A program made the translations under genes and the position numbers. A stretch of DNA of 64,000 bases, taken from assembly GCF_008831285.2 (NCBI RefSeq), contig NC_045142.1, positions 1,679,001 to 1,743,000 on the forward strand, in the 5' to 3' direction. Source of the stretch: Nymphaea colorata (lineage: Eukaryota > Streptophyta > Magnoliopsida > Nymphaeales > Nymphaeaceae). Positions 1-12,188 of the stretch are shown one piece after another. The notes under the pieces were generated by a model. The model did no database searches, had not been told where the DNA came from, and saw only the letters and a program-made list of their open reading frames with translations. Position 1 is the stretch's first letter, and each line of letters begins with the position of its first letter.

Positions 1-2021
1 TTTTCCCGGCGCGTCAACATGGTGCACTTGTACCCCATGGCCGAACCCAGTATGCTCTGGGTGTAGTTTGCAACTTCGTAAGGGCTCTTTCCCCCGGCGC
101 AAGTGAGCTTGGCCGGCAACTGATCAAGAAAGGCCACCTCGTAGGCCGGCCTCGGGTTCATCATAAAGAATATCGGATCCATCGCCTTGTACCCCCGAGC
201 CGTGGTAGCGTGGAAGAAACCGACCCGGTAGTTAATGCCGACCGGGACGATCCGGTCGGTGAGCTCAGCAAAGAGTGCGCTGAACCTTAGTAGGTATGGT
301 TCCCGGCATGTGGTACCTTCCGGACACACAACAAGGTCTCCTTTCTCGAGCTCATGACGGATTCGGTTCGCGTCTACTCGACGATCTCGGGTTAATCGAA
401 CGGTTGGTATGGGCGAAAGGAGCTCAGATAGACGGGATAGAGAGTACGTGACTGCAGTTAGCCTGCGTTGCAGGACTATGGCCAGTGCAAGTGGGTCCAA
501 CAGGGTCCGGTGGGTGCACACAAAGAGTACACCGTTGCCACCGGCATTGTCGCTCACCGGTGGTGGCAGGTTGCCCCGGACCGTAAGCTTGCCGCCGAGG
601 ATGGGTATGGCATAGGGGATTAGGGACATTGGTAGGCTGATCCCGACCACAATGCGTACCAGGGCGAGCAACACGCCGAGGGGGAACCAGAGGAGGATGA
701 GAAGAGCGGTAGACGGCGTCGGCCGGGGCACAAGCCGGCCATCATGGAACACAACAGGTGGTGGCTGGAAAGGCTGGTCCGAGTGAGCTCGAGCCAAGTG
801 TGCACAATTCTGTCCCTGTTGGCCACAAGATTCAGGTCCATATAGAAAGTGTCAGATCCAGTCAATTACTTTTGCTTCAAGTAAAAGTTATTGTATATGG
901 TTACTATATATATACATATATATATATAAAGACTAAGGTGATTTACATATTATATGCTAACACTATCTTGATGTATTGTTAATAAGAAACTCAACAGTTT
1001 TAGAATATAAGCAATAACTTTACCTGTTGAGATGTCACATATTGGAGCAGTTTAAGAACCAAATAACATGACAGAATAACGTGATTCAAGATCATTTCTT
1101 ACCAAATAAATTGACTAAAACAGATTTATAGTTTTTAAGACAATTAAAAGGATCTTATTAGTTGAACCCAGCAAAAGAAGGGTCTAGAAATTGATGGCAG
1201 GTCATGTTTTTCTTAAATGAACCTGTTTGATGTAATGAGGAAAGAGACTGAACCCATCCGTGGGTCAGTGTCTCAGTCTGTCAGCCCCTACCCACATAAT
1301 GAAACCTGCTGTTAGAGAGAGAGAGAACTCTCGAGGACCTTGTGGAGAGGGACTACCCTGCAAGCCCACATGGCCGACCACGAGTCAGTCATACGGACCG
1401 CCCTCCCTCCCCTCATCTTACGGCCCCAATAAAGGCTCCCCTTGTACCGTCGCGGCCAAGACTTGGTGTACTGGTTGGAACGGATTTGGCCAGAACATGT
1501 CTGTTCCTCACACCTCCTCAACATTCGACCTTAAATATGAGGTTCATAATGCATCCCAGATCTTTATTTTCACACAGTGGTAAAATTTAGTAGTGATTGT
1601 TTACTATATGATAAAAAGAGATTTTGGATCAGCTTTCCAAGGACAGCAAACACGCCCTTAGGCGAAATTTTGAGATTTGATTATTTTGTCCACATTACTT
1701 CACATGGAGATCAGAACTTTATTGCAATATGAATATGACTCAGTCAAGCTCGCATTTAAGGCCCGAGACCGTAGTGGGTTGGATCTTACATCTGAGCAAA
1801 CCCATTAAAATCTTGAAATCTAAAGGATTCAGGCGGTACAGGTACGAATTTCAAATCTAAGATACTATATAGATTTCGAATCTAAGTTACTGTTGGATCT
1901 GGACTTGTATTGGTTAACACCTCTAAACTTGCTCCCACATCCAAGAGCGATTGCAACCCCTGCCCCGCAGGTTCATGTTTTAGTTGTAGAAAAGATCAGG
2001 TCCAGATCTAATTTTGTACGC

Positions 2022-2079
<58 letters not shown>

Positions 2080-5000
2080 GCTCATTTTTTTTCTTTCATC
2101 TATCAATCTTAAAAAAATTAATGGTTAAGATGATTTCTTATAGATCTAACATTTAAAGGTATATAGCTAGATAAAGTTCTTGTTTCAAACTGGCTATATG
2201 AGCTTAATTTACACACCCCAAAAAAAAATTGTCAATGAAAACCAAATGTGTTCAATTTAAGTGGGCTGACTAAGCTTAAAAGTGTTGACAAATAAACTAC
2301 TGTAGAATTTATTCCGGGTGAGCATAAGGTTCATTCTTACCACCCAAAACAAGGCTTAAAAGCCGCTCATTTCTAGTCTCTACGGTATGAAGCTGCGTCG
2401 ACATCAGTGATGAGATGATGCACTCTAGAGCTGCACCAGCATCAATGATGACAAGGCACACCCTAGAGCTGCATCGACACCAATGACGACAGGGTGCATC
2501 CGCAACTTAAATACCGAAGTGCTAAATTGAACTAGAGACCTACGTTTTTACGGCCCTCTAACTTTATTTTAAGATGTAAGAGCATAGTAGTTATGAAAAT
2601 TGAACTAGAGACCTACGTTTTTACGGGCCTCTAGCATGATCACATATGCTATAGCCTTCAAGCTAAAAGAACTCATTTCTAATATAATTTAAGTTGGATA
2701 TTAATGAAATCCTGCCTTCTTGGCAATGAAACAATAACAAATTGTTCCAACATTAAGTTTATGAACAGTAAAATTACATTAATATTCACTAAGTTATTAG
2801 AAAACAAGAAAATAGATTAATATAATTTAAAATATGGTTACACTTGTGTGCGTCTGCATGCCTGACACATACAAAGAAAAGAAAGGCGTTGCAGTTGACT
2901 TTGGCAAGGAAGGGGACAAGTCCTGATGTCCCAGAACTGAGTAGGGGTACGTCCCCGAAGCGGGTACACGTTCCGCCCCAACAACAGCCACTCTCTGGGT
3001 CCAGTTCTGGTCTGGCAAGGCTAGGTCTGGTGATCCATACATGGCCCATGTGTCAATGGCTCAGCCTCAGTCTTTATTATGTTATTTTGAATTTTTTTCA
3101 TGAAATACTCAATATTGATTAATAAATTTGAAACTTTTATATATAACTTTTTTTCATGAGGCATTAAATATATAACTAACCAATTTTCAATTGACAAATA
3201 AAAAAAAGAAAAAAAAAAAAGAAAGTGACCCGACTCTTGTGAGACTGACTCATATAACACCCACGAACAACCACTAAGGCCTCGTTTGATGCACCTGAAG
3301 AAAAATACACGGTAAAATTAACATTGTATGGTGGAGAATTTTTCTTGGGAAAAAAATAAACCTAAAGATATCCCACTTTTTTGTGTGGAAAATTTTTCCC
3401 ATTTTAAATAAAAATGCATGGGAAATTTTTTCCAAGGCAGTAGGATAAACCGTACAAACTTTGAGCATAGTTAAAAACGATCTCGCACCCAATTTGTGGT
3501 GAGTGGGGAAACAGTTTATATTATTATTATTTTATTTTTTAAGAAATAATCAGATATAAGAAAATAGTTAAATATTCAAAAAGAAAAAAAAAAAGGAAAG
3601 GATGCTGGCTGCACCCGAACGATTCGACTTTAAGACCGTCAATAAATTAGAGGTCAGATCGAAATTGAATCGAGCACAATTAAAGTGCCTTACAAGTTTT
3701 AAATGCCACTTCTTTCTTACAACCATTCAAAGCAATTAAATAAATAAAGCCAAAAGTTCCTCTTTATGATCATTGAGAGCTATGATATTCTCCAAAAATT
3801 CACGTCTTTTCTAGTACGGACAACATAAACAGTGAAGAAACATATAAAAAAGTTGATACCAATGTGTAATCGGTTCAAACACGGGATAATTTTCAGAGAA
3901 GGTGATGTTCTTTAAAATGAGGTTTTGAACAATTTAACCCCCAACTTATCGGCAACTTATAAATTCGTTCATCTCCTATCGCCTTGCACAAATCCATTCT
4001 TGCGTAAAAAACAGACTTCGAAGTTAAAGTTTGTCGATTGAAATTAAATTTGCTTTTATGCATTTCGAAAAAACGGAATTTGCTGAGAACATGAGTCTAG
4101 TGAGGCACCAAATATGATTAAAAGAAGTGAAAATTTATTCTGAAAAATGAAAAATGTAAGATCGTAAATGGGTCGGATCTACGACAACAAAGGTACATTT
4201 TTTAGGTTATATTTCTTTTGACCATGGACATGAGATCCACGGTGATCTAAAGATCTCATATTCATATCCCATTCCAAACTCCGATCTGGTTTTTATCAAT
4301 CCAAAACACATCTTTTATGCAGTCTTGGATCTAAAAGTCATCAAACACAACTTTATTTAAAGGAGCAGATAATTTATGTGTGTTTGTTTAACTGTTCCGC
4401 AGAACGACCAGACCTGGACGTCCAGTTCCCGGTGTCCCAGGAACGGGGCGAACAAAGCCGCCATTGCACACCTAAAACTAATATACTTGGAACAAATTGT
4501 TCTCAAATCGGGGCCGTAGCAGTAACACACTCTTATTCTGAAATGTTAGGAACCAAATGTTTAATTGTAATTGTACATAATAATTTGCTCAGTTCAATTG
4601 CTTTAATTATATCGAAAATCTCAATTCAACAGCTCAATAACTTGTAGCGAGTAAAATCAAATGGTCCAATTCCGAGAAGATCACGGCAGGTACATTTTAA
4701 AATGTCGGATCGATTATATAATGTTTATGAACTTGAATATGCAGATACATGTTCATCTTGCATGAAATGAAAGCTTAATGTTTGTGAGAGAAGGCAAGTA
4801 TGAATTTAAAGTAAAACTAAGGTTTGCTTTTGAGAACTTCAGATCTAACTAAGATATAATTAAGATCGTGTTTGGTAGTTTTGAATTTCAGATCCGAGAC
4901 TCTATAAAAAGCCTCAGTTTCTTTGATGATTTCAAACACATAAATTTTAAATCTATGCTGCTTATTAAAAATCATAGATTCAAGTTTAAAGAATTCAATC

Positions 5001-5703
5001 AATATTGGATCTCAAAAAAAAACAAGGTAAAGTTAAAATTTTAGCTTTAACAATGGAAGAACTAAGAAGAGACGAGAGATATGGTTGTTGTTTGAGAGCA
5101 TTCGAGGTGGAAAGGAAAGGAGGCTACCTTGCATGGGGAGACCAGTAGCTGGTCGGACGGCGTACCGCCGAGCCAGACGTCGGCGCACTTGACTCGATCT
5201 TCGATGTCGCCGGCGACGGCGGGATGCACGAGGCCGGTGGCACGGCCGAAGCTGTTCACCACGATTTCCGCCCCCACCACGGCGTACGCCCGGAGGTGCT
5301 CCCTCGCGAACCACTCCACCATGACCGCCGGACACCGCGTCACCACCACCAACCTCCGGCCTCCTCCCGCGAACGCCCGCCACGCCTCCACGTCGAGGTC
5401 GTCCATGAAGAACTTCGGCAGGACGGCCCTGGAGACGAGCTCGACCTCGGAGCGGCGGAGCCCCGCCAGCGCCACGAAGGCGACCAGGCGGAGAGCGGCG
5501 CCGGGGAAGCCGAGGGCGGAGAGTGCGCGGGAGAACGGCCAGGAGAGGAGGAGGAGGGTGAAGCGGAGGAGGCCTGAGGCTTCGAAGGCCATGAGCATGA
5601 AGTAAGGGAAGGTGTCGGCGTCCCTGAGGAGGACACCCTCCAGCTCCGCCACCACTGGTTCCGACTCTAAGTTGTCATCGTCGGCTGAGGTTCTGGGCAC
5701 CAT
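1..5703 (-). CDS. GPAT: Glycerol-3-phosphate acyltransferase, GPAT5/GPAT7-like (partial, C-terminus off window)
   Basis: Two exons: exon 1 5703-5128 (192 codons, donor after SPCK) and exon 2 from about 815 to the left edge (phase 0; 809 is an alternative acceptor). The family transfers acyl groups from acyl-CoA to glycerol-3-phosphate at the ER for cutin or suberin. Exon 1 holds the N-terminal HAD-phosphatase-like domain and hydrophobic segments. Exon 2 starts near VVFHDGRLV and RPTP, then shows acyltransferase blocks CTHRTLLDP (H-x4-D), [29 protein letters not shown] and [10 protein letters not shown]. The last visible residues are CTMLTRREK, so roughly 35 residues are missing; total near 500 aa, normal for the family. 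The phosphatase motif reads ELEG where active GPAT4/6/8 have DxD, as in GPAT5/7, so a lysophosphatidic acid product is inferred. No frameshift seen. Suberin role is inferred from subfamily likeness. Confidence 0.88.
2023..2080. repeat. Compound microsatellite (TC)n(AC)n(AT)n
   Basis: Three adjacent dinucleotide tracts in the GPAT intron: TC, then AC, then AT. The (AT)n tract is likely to vary in length between individuals. Confidence 0.9.
2391..2504. repeat. Three tandem 38-bp units
   Basis: Units start at 2391, 2429 and 2467, each opening with AGCTGC and containing a CA(T/C)CA(G/A)TGA-like core. The spacing is exactly 38 bp in both steps with scattered substitutions. It lies inside the GPAT intron. 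Confidence 0.85.
2524..2633. repeat. 37-bp direct repeat, 73-bp offset
   Basis: The segment 2524-2560 recurs at 2597-2633 with one visible mismatch. The shared core is GAACTAGAGACCTACGTTTT. It follows directly after the 38-bp array in the GPAT intron. Confidence 0.85.
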
Positions 5704-6000
5704 TGTTTCTGCTCTCCCCCTCCTCCTTTTTCTTCTCCCTTTCTTCTCGGGGGAACAGAGAGAAAGAGAGGGAGAGAGAAGGGTACAGACTAGTTTCTAG
5801 AAAGAGAGAGCTTGTGCAGAGTGGAGACCAATTTGATCTGTGAGACAAAGAGAGAGAGAGAGAGAGAGAGAGAGGGACGGAGGTGATGCAGAGTGCAGAC
5901 GAATTTGTATGAGATAGAGAGAGAGTGCAGAGTGATTTGTGGAGGGGGAGAGAAACGTGGTGCAGAGTGCGGACCAGCTTGTACAATAGGGAGGACGTTA
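5704..6000 (-). promoter_or_regulatory. GPAT 5' leader/promoter with GA-CT tracts
   Basis: Upstream of the GPAT start codon (ATG at 5703-5701) the coding strand is strongly pyrimidine-rich, with CT repeats including an uninterrupted run at about 5848-5874. Such pyrimidine patches are common in plant core promoters and leaders. No clear TATA box was fixed. Confidence 0.45.
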
Positions 6001-6257
6001 GTACAAGAAAATTTGTGGGGTTCGGACTTGTTCAGACCGAGCTTAAGTTTTGGCTTAATTAATTGGATATGATTCATAATTGAATTTGATTCTGGGTTGG
6101 GGTTTTTACTTAATTTTTGAATATAAACTCAAGTTTGACTTACTTTAAGCTCTGACATTCACATTTACAATATAGTCAAGTGGACCTAACTTCTTCAATC
6201 CTCAAGTTCACATGCATCCGCATGCAGATGCAAATTAATTAGACTCTAAGCAGATCG

Positions 6258-6259
<2 letters not shown>

Positions 6260-6292
<33 letters not shown>
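6260..6292. repeat. (TA)n microsatellite
   Basis: Uninterrupted TA dinucleotides of about 33 bp, followed by a short GA tract. Confidence 0.95.
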
Positions 6293-6295
<3 letters not shown>

Positions 6296-8189
6296 AGAGA
6301 GAGATGAAATCTTCCCATGTGGTGTCAGGATATGATGATGACCGGAGGATATAATGCCATCAAGTGGGGATGGTTGTGTCTGAACAGTTCTTTGGCTTAG
6401 TTTGTGGAAGTGGGCATGTCCGAACCTGGTTCAGTACATGTCATGGATGTCTTCTATATTCCGGTCCTTTGCCTTTAAGGAGATCTGCATCTCGTTAATA
6501 ATCATAAAAATCAAACTATGAATTAAGCTTCTACCAATCATTAGTCGGATCATTCATAACAATGCAAAGTTCGTATCATCAATGAACTTGGCTCATGAAA
6601 TTCGAGCTCCAACTCTAATGCAATAACATCTTCATCAAAACGTCTAAATATACTTTTGAGGAAGGATGGAGAAGCCGGAATGAAGGGAATGATCTGCACG
6701 GTTTCCTACCTTGGTAGCTCCAATGGCTCCAAATTCTGGTCACGGTGTAAGAAGCATTAAAAAACAGAGAGAAGAAGGAAACCGAAGGAGAAGCCAAAAA
6801 GGAATGGAGCCACGTGATCCCCACTTGCTGTGGACTGTGGGTTATGACAGCCCTTTTAAATCTTACCGTCAGGCATCAACGGCATAAAATCCGGCCGGCG
6901 CAGAGCCCCACTGGTGCATGGAGCAGTCACTGTGTTTATGGCCTGCCCGCTTCTCGATACCAGCGAGTGAGAGGCAAGGCCAAGACAAGAGTGTCTACTC
7001 AATAAAGTAAAGGCCAAAGCAGGAGAGAAAAGGGACTGTGAGGGGAAGTCAGACAACTGAGAAACCAGCGTAAAAGGCCAAAAAGGTCTAAAGGAGGAGA
7101 AACGAGGGAGAAGACACTCAAGAGATAAAAGGACAGAGTAAACGCCAGAGGGGGCCGTGGATTCATTGAAAGAGATTAGAGAGAGAAAAGAATAACAAAT
7201 CCCAAGGGGTCCATAGACGGAGCAGAGAGAGAGAGAACGCTTCGACCACAAGGGCCCTTCGTCCTTTCATGGCGTCCGAACCGATGCAGGGTGAAAAATT
7301 ATGGAGCAGGGATGAGTTAAGCAACACGTAGCGACGTGTCAACTCAAAAGGTGGCGACTGTCTCACCGTCCGTTGCTGTCATCGTGGCCATTCCTTTAAG
7401 AAGTTGCCAGCTCCGTCGTCGAGATCCTGGCGTCCCTATCTGCCTTCCTCCCTCACCATCAATTACAGCCTTCGGCGCTTCCTCCTCCATTTCCCGCTTC
7501 TCAGTTCATCTTCTCACCTTTACTTCTTCTTTTATGAATTTCAGCCTGACAAGAATTCGAATGCTCCCTCCATTAAATGCTTGATATGTTTCAGTAGTAA
7601 ATACGTTCTTTCAACGCGAATTGGTTGAATTTGTTGATCTTCAAATTATTTCAACATGAAAATTTTGTATGTTTCAGTAGTAAATTAGTATGGCCCATGA
7701 AGCTCACTATGAAACCTCAGTTTTGAAAAAACCTTGGGCCAATTGAATAGAACTAAGTATTAAGTATATACTTAATGCTTCATGCAAAAAAAAAAAAAAA
7801 AAATCTAGCTTTGTCCTTGCTAACAAAAACATTCACATTACCGAGTCATGGTGCTGACCTCGAAAAACTTTGTAGATCGTGCTCTACCTGCAGTGTCAAT
7901 TAAAAAGTCCAACGTCTTTTGTACTCAATGTTTAATGGCCTTTCGTCTGTTGTTGTAGATCACTGGTCAAAATTGTATTAGAGAATTTATTTTTTTTTTG
8001 TTTTAAGTTCAACATTTAAGCAAATAATGAATCGATTCTAATTATTTTTCAAAAGTTAAAAAATGGGTGTCTCAACTCGTGAAATAAAATTTCAAATAGT
8101 TTTCTACTGATATAAAATACTAATTACAAAAATAACTTTTCTTAAAGAGTAGAAGTGTCTTTCATCAATTAAATGGGGAGGGCGTCTAG

Positions 8190-8345
8190 TTTCAGGCGTA
8201 GAGCCAAGGTAGGGTTCGCTTAGACCCTGACTCCACCTCAATTTGTTAAAAAAAAATTACATAGAAATTTTGAAAAATTTCACTTCTTTTATATAAAAAT
8301 TTTGATAAATGATATTTCTACCTTAATCAAAATTTAAAAACTTTA
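8190..8345 (+). repeat. Dispersed repeat copy 1 (unclassified)
   Basis: The segment starts near GCGTAGAGCCAAGG, continues through a T/A-rich body with TTTTATATAAAAATTTT, and ends near CAAAATTTAAAAACTTTAAT. It resembles the reverse complement of the segment at about 20925-21170, so the two look like copies of one repeat family in opposite orientation. The class is unknown to me. Confidence 0.5.
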
Positions 8346-9738
8346 ATTCCATGTTCCGCTTTTGTTTAATTGAAAGAGTCATTTTTGTGATGTTATGTCC
8401 GCTTTTAAGAGTTGAGCATTAATTTGAGAATTGCTCAAAATCTATGAGTCTTTCTTTTTTTAATTTTGCCTACTTCAAGAGAAGAACAAAATGAGGGATA
8501 ATTCAAAATAATTTCTCACACTCATGATAATTTGTCTTTTCTTCTATTGTTGCTTGAACAAAAGGCCGAGAAAGGTATTAGATTTGTCATAAATTTTTTA
8601 TGAGGGAAATCGAATGTGAGGGCTTAGATTCTCTTGTTGGGTAGTAGATCGAGGTAACAGTTATTGGAAGGTAAAGTTATTATGCAGGTCAGATCCGTGT
8701 TTGTATTCAATTCAATGAGATACCATACGATTGGATTCAGATTGAGAATTGAATTTGGACCCAGTTTTGGAAACCAAATTCGGGCTCGACTTGCACAAGA
8801 TCTGACGTTCACATGCAAATTGGTCTGATCCATATCAGATCTCAGTCAGATATGACTCGTATGCAGCTTAGATAATGAAGTTACATGCCAGAAATGAATC
8901 TTATCGGTAGTTGGATCTGAATTTCCTTACTGGCAGTTTTCAGAGGAATGGAATTCAGAGCTTCAAATCTAAAGAACCGAGCAGTTTAAAACTCGAATCT
9001 GAATCCAAACCTTCGAAATTGACATATAACTGAGCGTACAGGTACTTCCTTTCTTTAAAGGAGGAAATAAATTGACATGACATATTACTAGCCATAGACA
9101 GATCAAAAGCAGCTAATTGTCAAATCAAAAGTTAGGTACTTGGTCAGTTCACTTAGTAATATGTGGACCTACTGAAGAGAATTTATTGGTAGTATACGAA
9201 TATAGAACACGAGCTAACTTAGAGATTCATTAATAACATGAACACTACGTTCCACAGACTCGTCAATTACTCAAAATTTATATGTACCAACCACAAGTAT
9301 CTTAAACCATAAAATACAAAACAGACTTTCTTGCATGAACCCTAGCAATTGCCAGCTTTAGTGATATTTTAAAGGTTTTGATGCCATTTAAGAACCAAAA
9401 AAGAAAAAAACATTTTTAGTCAAACACACTCTCTCTCCCTAACTTGTGAATTTATATATAGCTATAGTGATACAGCATGGGTTCAAGTCTGAGACAGACA
9501 GTGAAGACCCAATAAAGAAATGTAAAAGCAGATCTGAAACTGCAACGCTCAAAGGTTGCCCTAAAGAGACCGTTCCAGATGCGCGCTCTTTGAAGTTTCC
9601 TGTGTGCCAATTTATGGAACAACGCGGTGGAAGCTGTGGCATCATGGCTGTCTATTGTGGGAGGCAGATGTCAGTAAAGGAACTAGGTGCACCGTGCAAC
9701 CTTTTATATTTTAATTCATTTCTAACCGAATAATGTCA

Positions 9739-9740
<2 letters not shown>

Positions 9741-9794
<54 letters not shown>
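9741..9794. repeat. (AT)n-(AG)n microsatellite
   Basis: AT dinucleotides fill about 9741-9780 and are followed by AG dinucleotides to about 9794 and a poly-A run. Confidence 0.95.
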
Positions 9795-9795
<1 letters not shown>

Positions 9796-10197
9796 AAAAA
9801 AAAAAAGAAAAGAGATACCTGATAAAATGGGAATATATAATAAAATTTGGAGACAATAGGTTTCCTAAATACAAAAACAATCCGCAAAAAAACATACCGC
9901 AAAAACAAAAGCAGGAAGAACTATACAATAGCAACCATAGGAGAGAGAGAGAGAGATTTGAGCAATGATATAATTAAAATTAAAGTGCAACCGTATATTT
10001 GGTATCCATGGTTGTGTTGGATTCAACTTTGCAAGAGTGATCAAGTTCTACATTCAACTTTCCATTTCTCTCTCTCTCTCATGCACACACAAATAAATGT
10101 CCTACCATCCAAAAAATAGAAAAACAAACGTAGAACTTGATTCCAAATTAACCCTTGGTTATTCTAACTTTTAATTGTCCGATGAAGGTCTCCTAGA

Positions 10198-10259
10198 AAA
10201 TATTATAGATTCATATTACACTTGTAAAAAATATTATAGATTCATGTTACACTTGTTAC
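10198..10259. repeat. 31-bp tandem duplication
   Basis: Units at 10198-10228 and 10229-10259 share AAATATTATAGATTCAT and the following TTACACTTGT, with few differences. Confidence 0.85.
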
Positions 10260-11577
10260 AATGTTCAATGAATCTGCCCTATTTTTTGATATATATTCAT
10301 TAGACAGTAACAATATCTTATTGTTGCCAAACAACTTCTAAGGGTGCATGCTGTAGAAAGAAAGAATGGATAATGACACGTTTTACATAGGGATGTTAAT
10401 GGATGAGATTCAAATTGAATGCATTTTTTCCTATATTTGATTGATTATATTCACATATTCTGCTTCTAATTTGGATGCAGATGCAAATAAACAATACCAT
10501 GACCATACCCAAATCAGACTTTTAAATCCACATCTGAATCTGTATCCTAATTTTAAATACACAATGAAATCCGAATCACATTAAGATATGTTAAGAATTG
10601 AAGAACCAAATGTATGAATTTGATTGGATGATATTTATTTAATACCAAATCTGAATCCAAATCAAATATGATGTGTCATTTCTCATTCCAAATCCGAGTC
10701 GATTTCTCAACCCAATCTTCTCCTTTTGAATATAATAAAGTGTTTGAGAGGGTTCAAGCCTGTTTGAATCATAGTCACACGTTTCGAAAATTCAAACAGC
10801 AAGGTTTTTTTTTATATAATACAACGATCTTGATAAAATAAAAAACATATGGTAATTTAAAAAAAAAGATAAATAAAATAAGTGGGAAACAAGTAACACA
10901 AACATCAAAAAAATAAGTAGATGTGGAACAAATAAAAAATATAAAATGAAAAAAAAACTTTGGCATTAAAAAAATCAAAAAATAAAAAAGGGAAAAATGT
11001 GAAAAAGCACATTAAAAACATGTTTTTTTTAATTTTAAAACACCAATTTTATTTATCGCTTTTTCTCTTTTTTGAAAAAAAACACGTCTTTTCTCACACT
11101 TAACAGTCACAGTTGATACAGGTTCCACCAGAATCTCACTTTCTCTCCATTGAGCGCTTTCCATTCAATCATATCCCTCACTGCACTCCACGATTCAATT
11201 TCTCTTCTCCACATTGGAGAGCTACCAGCATGTTGATTAACATCGGTACTTCTCTTTCACCACTAATTGTTTCACATGCGAGGACTCCCAGGTTGGCAAG
11301 CAACAACAGTATTAACTTCTTTCAAATGAAAGATAGTTTCTTTAACTCTGTGTTGGCCCTTGACCATCTGCCCAATGAAAGTGAAGCAAATGTAACTTTT
11401 GGGCTCATCTTACTGATTGTAGTAAGTCCAGAGCAGTCACAACAACAAAACATGTTTTAATGACAGCTAAAACCGTTGCTAAAAACTATGCAAACCATTG
11501 CTATAACGCTTTAGAAACGGTTTGCATCGATGCCTACAAACCAGTCCATCAGTGCCTTCTAAGAGAGAGAGCGAGAG

Positions 11578-11582
11578 AGATA
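11578..11582. repeat. Target site duplication AGATA (left)
   Basis: AGATA directly precedes the TG of the left LTR and matches the five bases after the right LTR. Confidence 0.95.
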
Positions 11583-11988
11583 TGTTGGAGCTTTGCTAGA
11601 AATCTAGATAGCGCACAAACGAAAATGCAGAAATTCGAAAGAAGCATTCATGATTCATGTGTTTCAAATAGGGCGGAAGTAGAACCTGTAGAGACGACCG
11701 CCGACTGAATGTCGGCGGCTGTAGGAAGAACGGCTACAGTCCCCATAGAGTCGTTCCCCTGCGGAGGTAGCGGCGGCGGCGGCTGCGGCAATGAGTTTCT
11801 CTCCTCAGCCATAGCAGCCCAGTGATGGGGACAGGCAATTCACGTATGGCTAAGGGGACCGATTACCCAGACGGTAAAAACTGAATGTGTCTCACACCAT
11901 CACAAGACACAAGTATTTATACTTAAGGGTCCGAAATGGATATAGACCCGTATCGACGCAGGACTATCCAGATGGGGAAATCCCAACA
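11583..11988 (-). repeat. 3' LTR of copia element
   Basis: The 406-bp repeat starts TGTTGGAGC on the plus strand and ends TCCCAACA. It carries the same TATA-like segment as the other LTR. The polypurine tract abuts its internal side, which marks it as the 3' LTR relative to the minus-strand coding frame. Confidence 0.96.
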
Positions 11989-12003
11989 ATCTCCCACTAG
12001 TCC
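11989..12003 (-). promoter_or_regulatory. Copia polypurine tract
   Basis: The minus strand reads AGTGGGAGAT directly before the 3' LTR. Such a purine-rich run at this place is the usual plus-strand primer site of copia elements. Confidence 0.75.
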
Positions 12004-12188
12004 AAGTCGATATCAAGGGTAAACAAAATGAATGGATCAGCCTTAAAATCCATTCCAAGGTCCCACCTTGTTGTCTTACAAAACTTCTCAACAAACAAAT
12101 GAGAATACAAAATAAATAGACAACAAACTTAATGAGAATCAACAAACTGTATGTGATCACATTCATAAATGTTTGCATAATAGTGTGT

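Larger units (their letters stand above)
816..5127 (-). other. Large GPAT intron with repeats
   Basis: This 4.3-kb intron separates the two GPAT exons. It is AT-rich and holds no convincing gene. It contains an AT-rich microsatellite near 903-932, a compound (TC)n-(AC)n-(AT)n tract at about 2023-2080, three tandem 38-bp units at 2391-2504, and a 37-bp direct repeat at 2524-2560 and 2597-2633. Open frames inside it look random. Confidence 0.7.
6001..11577. other. Gene-poor intergenic region
   Basis: I see no supportable gene here. Short open frames lack recognisable domains. Contents: (TA)n at 6260-6292, (AT)n-(AG)n at 9741-9794, a 31-bp tandem duplication at 10198-10259, a dispersed-repeat copy at about 8190-8345, and AT-rich stretches at 8680-9000 and 10380-10700 built from degenerate AAATC/GATTT-like words. 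Confidence 0.6.

Noticed and set aside
3280..3490. Possible MITE beginning GGCCTCGTTTGA in the GPAT intron
   Set aside because: The start resembles some DNA-transposon ends, but no matching inverted end or target duplication was found.
5129..5605. Open frames on the plus strand across GPAT exon 1
   Set aside because: They are antisense shadows of a GC-rich exon whose minus-strand frame encodes a recognisable GPAT domain.
6856..7251. 131-codon minus-strand frame in the spacer
   Set aside because: Ser/Leu/Phe-rich product of purine-rich sequence, no homology recognised and no supporting splice context.
9446..9733. 95-codon frame with a CQFMEQRGGSCGIMAVY stretch that resembles the cysteine region of an Ulp1-like protease
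   Set aside because: Only one short stretch is suggestive; no His or Asp catalytic blocks or flanking exons were found.
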